The notes beneath the pieces are model-generated. The model had not been told where the DNA came from and searched no databases. It saw only the letters and a list, made by a program, of their open reading frames with translations. The position numbers and the translations under genes are program-made. From assembly GCA_021648745.1 (NCBI GenBank), contig JAKISE010000111.1, forward strand, positions 1 to 8,611: DNA of 8,611 nucleotides, written 5' to 3'. This stretch comes from Cyclobacteriaceae bacterium. Lineage in GTDB: Bacteria > Bacteroidota > Bacteroidia > Cytophagales > Cyclobacteriaceae. Of the stretch, positions 5,648 through 8,611 are shown piece after piece; within the stretch, counting starts at the first letter, position 1; every line of letters starts with the position of its first letter.

Positions 5648-6646
5648 TCACTTTTCTGTCAAAAAAATAAAGCTCGATTTATAACTACCTTCTTCATTAA
5701 TCGATAGAGTCCATAAAGGTAAATGTAATCTATTAAAAAAATCTCCGAACGATACATAATTATATGTTGGTTCCAATCCAATTTTTTTAACAATGTCTTC
5801 CATTTCGTAATTAAGGTAATACTCAAAATACGTTTCCTCAGTATTATCATTAATTGATAATACTTGTAATTCTAATGTGTTATTAAGCGGCTGCACAATT
5901 TTATTAAATGACTCAGTTCTAGTGCTTGCATTGTTTTCGATGTGCAATATTGGTGTGCCATTTAATAATAAGTTTGCCGTAAAGTTATTCGGAGCTTTAA
6001 AATTGCCTTCACAGTATTGTAATTGGCCAAGATGCTCAATTTCGTTTTCAGGCACATTAATGGTAAAGGTTATTATTACAGGCTTATTTATACGCTCTTG
6101 CGAAATATTTTTTACAAGTTTATCTCCAAGCACTTCTGCTTTTGGATGGTGTATAACCAGTAGTTTATCAATATCTTCTGTTGAAATGCCTAAACTGCCT
6201 TTGCTTAAAACACCTTTCACAACAAGAGCCCGGGCAAATATATCTTCTATAAAAAAGGCTTGAACACCCTTATTAACTATTTCTGCAATTATTGAAGAAG
6301 GCTCAAAGACAACCTGTATTTCATTCTCTCCCCTTCGCATGTAAGCATTCAAAATAGTTTTGTTTTGATAACCCACCGGGCCACTAAATGAATGCCCATT
6401 TTTATAAGTCATTCCGTTGCCTTCAGCGTTTCTTAGTTCTCTTTCAATACCATTTACATAAACATGCGTTACGTAAAGCCCTGCATCTGTGTATAGTTCA
6501 TACAGGCTAGGACCTACTATTGAGGGCATTTTTAATTCAGTTGGATCAGATTATGCTGGCATAATCGTTGTATTTATTGATGTGTGTTGCGAAAAGCTTA
6601 TTAGATTAGTTATTAAGAATGCCCCTATAAAAAATATTATTTTCAT
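5648..6646 (-). pseudogene. Secreted beta-rich protein gene with an in-frame stop after the signal peptide
   Basis: An ATG at 6646 opens MKIIFFIGAFLITNLISFSQ, a convincing signal peptide with likely cleavage after SFSQ. Translation stops at TAA (6553-6551) after 31 codons. Exactly in frame, coding resumes with SDPTELKMPS and runs without another stop to 5648, a total of 332 codons plus the internal stop. The intact stretch from Met at 6529 is 293 residues but would lack any export signal. The body is rich in beta strands and turns: a VNG turn near the start followed by LNAYMRRGENEIQV, and later LLLNGTPILHI followed by LNNTLELQVL. This hints at two related beta-sandwich-like units. I recognise no family. 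CAA, GAA or TTA to TAA are each one change, so a recent nonsense mutation or an assembly error fits. Conserved read-through is less likely. Confidence 0.62.
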
Positions 6647-6810
6647 CGCACAAATTTGGCATAGAGAAAGCTTAAAAAAAACACCGAAAACTGTGAAACT
6701 ACAACTCACTGAAAATGGGGTACAAGTGCATAGGCTGTAAAAATTTATATTAAACCAACCTGTAAATTAACGGTCAACACATCTCAATCTGGCATAAAAA
6801 ACAGATAAAC

Positions 6811-7254
6811 CTATCCTCTAAATTCAGGTATTTCATCCAAGTTTATCAGCACTCCTTTATCACCCAATTTAAATGTATAATGTACCATTCCATTGGTAAG
6901 TATAATAACAGAAGCATTTAATGTTCGATTGTACATAGCCACTTGCTCAACAGTGGATTGGTCAATCTTAACACTTGGGGCTTTGCACTCTACTAATATG
7001 TTCGGACTGCCTTTTCTATCATAAATAATAATGTCTGACCGCTTCATCCTAGCATTATACATTACTCCAGATTCAACCTTTAATAGCCCTTTAGGGTATC
7101 CTGAATTTTTATGCAAATAATGAATCATATGTTGGCGTACCCATTCTTCGGGTGTAAGGAGAATGTTTTTCTTACGAATTACATCAAAAATAAAATCACC
7201 TTTCTCTTTTCGAGTAATCTTAAAATCGTAGTTAGGCAAATTTAAAGTTTGCAT
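6811..7254 (-). CDS. HsdR N-terminal-domain-like nuclease-fold protein, 147 residues
   Basis: This is a small stand-alone protein resembling the N-terminal nuclease domain of type I restriction subunit R (HSDR_N_2 type), widespread as a single gene in Bacteroidota. The PD-(D/E)xK core is visible: Glu61 (VESGV), Asp74 (KRSDIII) and Glu89-Cys-Lys91 (LVECKAP). A downstream Gln104...Tyr108 pair (VEQVAMY) is also typical. No helicase, methylase or specificity gene is near, so a working type I system is not indicated and the cellular role is unknown. I chose the ATG at 7254 (MQTLNLPNYDF) because it gives the usual length of about 150. A longer reading to 7332 would run through the divergent promoter region and into the AMP nucleosidase start. 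It shares a 63-base divergent intergenic region with AMP nucleosidase. Confidence 0.85.
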   Translation of the reverse strand: MQTLNLPNYDFKITRKEKGDFIFDVIRKKNILLTPEEWVRQHMIHYLHKNSGYPKGLLKVESGVMYNARMKRSDIIIYDRKGSPNILVECKAPSVKIDQSTVEQVAMYNRTLNASVIILTNGMVHYTFKLGDKGVLINLDEIPEFRG

Positions 7255-7286
7255 GGCACAAATATGCAACACAATTATTTTGAACG

Positions 7287-7294
7287 TATTTTTG
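7287..7294 (+). promoter_or_regulatory. Minus-7 element for AMP nucleosidase
   Basis: TATTTTTG is an exact TAnnTTTG match 23 bases before the ATG at 7318, the same distance as seen before the alanine dehydrogenase gene. No TTG stands about 20 bases upstream. The predicted leader is about 17 bases, so the message would start almost at the coding region. Confidence 0.4.
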
Positions 7295-7317
7295 CAGTCA
7301 CTTAAATTGATCATATT

Positions 7318-8091
7318 ATGATAACGAAACAAGGCATTGTAGAAAATTGGCTGCCAAGGTACACAGGCACAGAATTAGACCAGTTTGGAGAGTATATTTT
7401 ACTTACCAATTTTAAAAACTACCTATCTCTATTTGCAGAGAAATATGGAGTAGAAATCATTGGTGATGATAAACCTATGCAAACAGCTACTGCCAATAAT
7501 ATTACCATTATCAATTTTGGAATGGGCAGTGCTATGGCTGCTACAGTAATGGATCTACTTTCTGCTATTATGCCTAAAGCGGTACTTTTTTTGGGCAAAT
7601 GTGGCGGACTAAAAAAGAAAACTGAACTAGGAGATTATATATTGCCTATAGCTGCTATTAGAGGAGAAGGTACTAGCAATGATTACCTTCCACCGGAAGT
7701 GCCTGCCTTACCATCATTCAATCTTCAGCGTGCGGTTTCGTCAGTCATAAAAAATAGAAAACAAGACTATTGGTCAGGAGTGGTATTTACTACTAACCGT
7801 AGGGTATGGGAACATGATAAAGGGTTCAAAAAACGACTTCGACAGGCTCGTGCTATGGGCATAGATATGGAAACTGCCACCATTTTTACGGTAGGCTTTA
7901 AAAATGAAATTCCTAGGGGTGCTCTACTGCTTGTAAGCGACAACCCAATGATCCCGAGTGGTGTAAAAACAGATAAAAGTGACAATTCAGTTACCAAAAG
8001 TTATGTAAATCACCACTTGGAAATTGGTATTGAATCTCTTATTGAACTGCGTGATTCAGGGGATTCTGTTAAGCACCTTAGGTACGATTAG
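7318..8091 (+). CDS. amn: AMP nucleosidase, 257 residues (short Bacteroidota form)
   Basis: It hydrolyses AMP to adenine and ribose 5-phosphate in the cytoplasm, linking adenylate level to purine salvage and pentose phosphates. It belongs to the nucleoside phosphorylase superfamily. Visible motifs are GMGSA (68-72, phosphate-binding loop type), FLGKCGGLK (91-99), RGEGTSNDYLPPE (115-127), TTNRRVWEHD (158-167), GIDMETA (181-187, the ribose-contacting Met-Glu) and SDNPM (207-211), whose Asp is positioned as the base-protonating residue. It lacks the extra N-terminal regulatory domain of the roughly 480-residue enterobacterial Amn and has the length usual for Bacteroidota. The gene is divergent from the small nuclease-fold gene. 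Its 3' end overlaps the convergent transporter gene by 14 bases. Confidence 0.94.
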   Translation: MITKQGIVENWLPRYTGTELDQFGEYILLTNFKNYLSLFAEKYGVEIIGDDKPMQTATANNITIINFGMGSAMAATVMDLLSAIMPKAVLFLGKCGGLKKKTELGDYILPIAAIRGEGTSNDYLPPEVPALPSFNLQRAVSSVIKNRKQDYWSGVVFTTNRRVWEHDKGFKKRLRQARAMGIDMETATIFTVGFKNEIPRGALLLVSDNPMIPSGVKTDKSDNSVTKSYVNHHLEIGIESLIELRDSGDSVKHLRYD

Positions 8092-8611
8092 ATTTTAAAC
8101 CTTGGGCACTTAATGGCAATTTTAGGGTTAGTACCATAGCTAATCCAATAAAAAAGAAAACGCCAAGTGCTAGCGAGCTGTTTCTCATGCTACCAGTTAA
8201 ATATTCGATTAGGCCGTACGAAAATGTGCCGATTACTATAGACATATTATAAGTTACATCGTAAAAACTGAAGAAAGAGGCAAAGTCTGTGGTGTCCTCA
8301 GGTATTAGTTTTGAATAAGTGGCTCGTGATAATGCTTGAATTCCTCCCATTACCAAACCCACGACAAAAGCCAGGGCAAAGAATTGTATTTTGGTAGTGA
8401 CCAAAAAAGAGGCTACACAGATGAGTACCCAAATAATTAACATACTTGAGAGCGAAAATTTATTGCCTCTAAACAGGGAAAGCTTAGCAAAAAGGTAGGA
8501 GCCTGCAACAGCTACCACGTTTATAATAAGAATAGTTAAAATTAGCTCTCCTCCTTCCAGCCGTAGCACCTTACTACCAAACTGAGCAGCCATGTACATT
8601 ACAGTTTGCAC
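8078..8611 (-). CDS. MFS transporter, UMF1/Atg22-like, C-terminal part (5' end outside the window)
   Basis: The visible 177 codons hold about five membrane segments (roughly 22-43, 54-71, 74-95, 115-137 and 147-169). The signature GLVMGGIQALSRATYSKLIPE spans 85-105 and is followed by FFSFYDVTYNMSIVIGTFSYG, as in the C-terminal half of UMF1-family transporters related to Atg22. The frame runs off the right edge, and the GTG at the edge (before CAAACTGTAATG) is most likely an internal valine, so the N-terminal half is missing here. Substrate is unknown. The TAA at 8080-8078 lies inside the end of AMP nucleosidase, a tail-to-tail overlap that leaves no room for a dedicated terminator between them. 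Confidence 0.87.
   Translation of the reverse strand: MQTVMYMAAQFGSKVLRLEGGELILTILIINVVAVAGSYLFAKLSLFRGNKFSLSSMLIIWVLICVASFLVTTKIQFFALAFVVGLVMGGIQALSRATYSKLIPEDTTDFASFFSFYDVTYNMSIVIGTFSYGLIEYLTGSMRNSSLALGVFFFIGLAMVLTLKLPLSAQGLKSNRT

Noticed and set aside
5877..6263. Plus-strand open frame of 128 codons
   Set aside because: Opposite strand of the secreted-protein gene, whose frame is longer and has a signal peptide; the cysteine-rich translation is typical of an antisense frame.
6489..6740. Plus-strand open frame of 83 codons covering the interrupted start of the secreted-protein gene
   Set aside because: The minus strand here encodes a convincing signal peptide in frame with the downstream body. 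The plus frame has no recognisable features.
7255..7332. Longer N-terminus for the HsdR-like protein starting at 7332
   Set aside because: It would add 26 residues, overlap the divergent amn start and cover its promoter; the ATG at 7254 gives the usual family length.
7767..7997. Minus-strand open frame of 76 codons
   Set aside because: Antisense to the catalytic region of AMP nucleosidase.

Overview
The window looks like a chromosomal segment from a member of the Bacteroidota, most likely a Cytophagales-type marine or soil bacterium. The clues are low G+C, promoter matches to the Bacteroidota form (TTG, about 19-20 bases, TAnnTTTG), a single-chain alpha/beta-fused 2-oxoacid dehydrogenase E1 of about 800 residues, the short Bacteroidota-type AMP nucleosidase, and a stand-alone HsdR N-terminal-like nuclease domain protein. 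No taxonomic search could be run, so this is inference from gene content.

Layout. Bases 1-1633 are accessory-looking. They hold the last codons of an unidentified reading frame, a pair of hairpins with the same apical sequence, two unrecognised small genes probably in one transcript (239-736 and 759-1136), and a decaying 3' region. In that region the second gene's frame appears to continue after a shift at a run of seven A's, and then ends inside a 106-bp imperfect palindrome. Bases 1634-5486 are core metabolism: a fused E1 on the minus strand (TTG start) and alanine dehydrogenase on the plus strand, diverging from a 337-bp intergenic region with recognisable Bacteroidota promoters. Bases 5509-5634 are a 126-bp palindromic element with near-perfect 19-base terminal inverted repeats. 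Bases 5648-6646 (minus) encode a secreted beta-rich protein whose signal peptide is separated from the body by one in-frame TAA. Bases 6811-8091 hold a divergent pair: a small PD-(D/E)xK protein (minus) and AMP nucleosidase (plus). The right edge cuts an MFS-type transporter (minus) whose 3' end overlaps that of AMP nucleosidase.

How it fits together. Alanine dehydrogenase interconverts alanine with pyruvate, and the E1 decarboxylates 2-oxoacids for acyl-CoA production, so the divergent pair sits at the junction of amino-acid and central carbon metabolism. AMP nucleosidase sets the adenylate pool. No defence island, CRISPR array, rRNA or tRNA was seen. The most unusual content is three different palindromic intergenic elements in under 6 kb, and two genes that look broken by single-base changes (a homopolymer frameshift and a nonsense codon). 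I did not find convincing evidence of a new multi-gene system.
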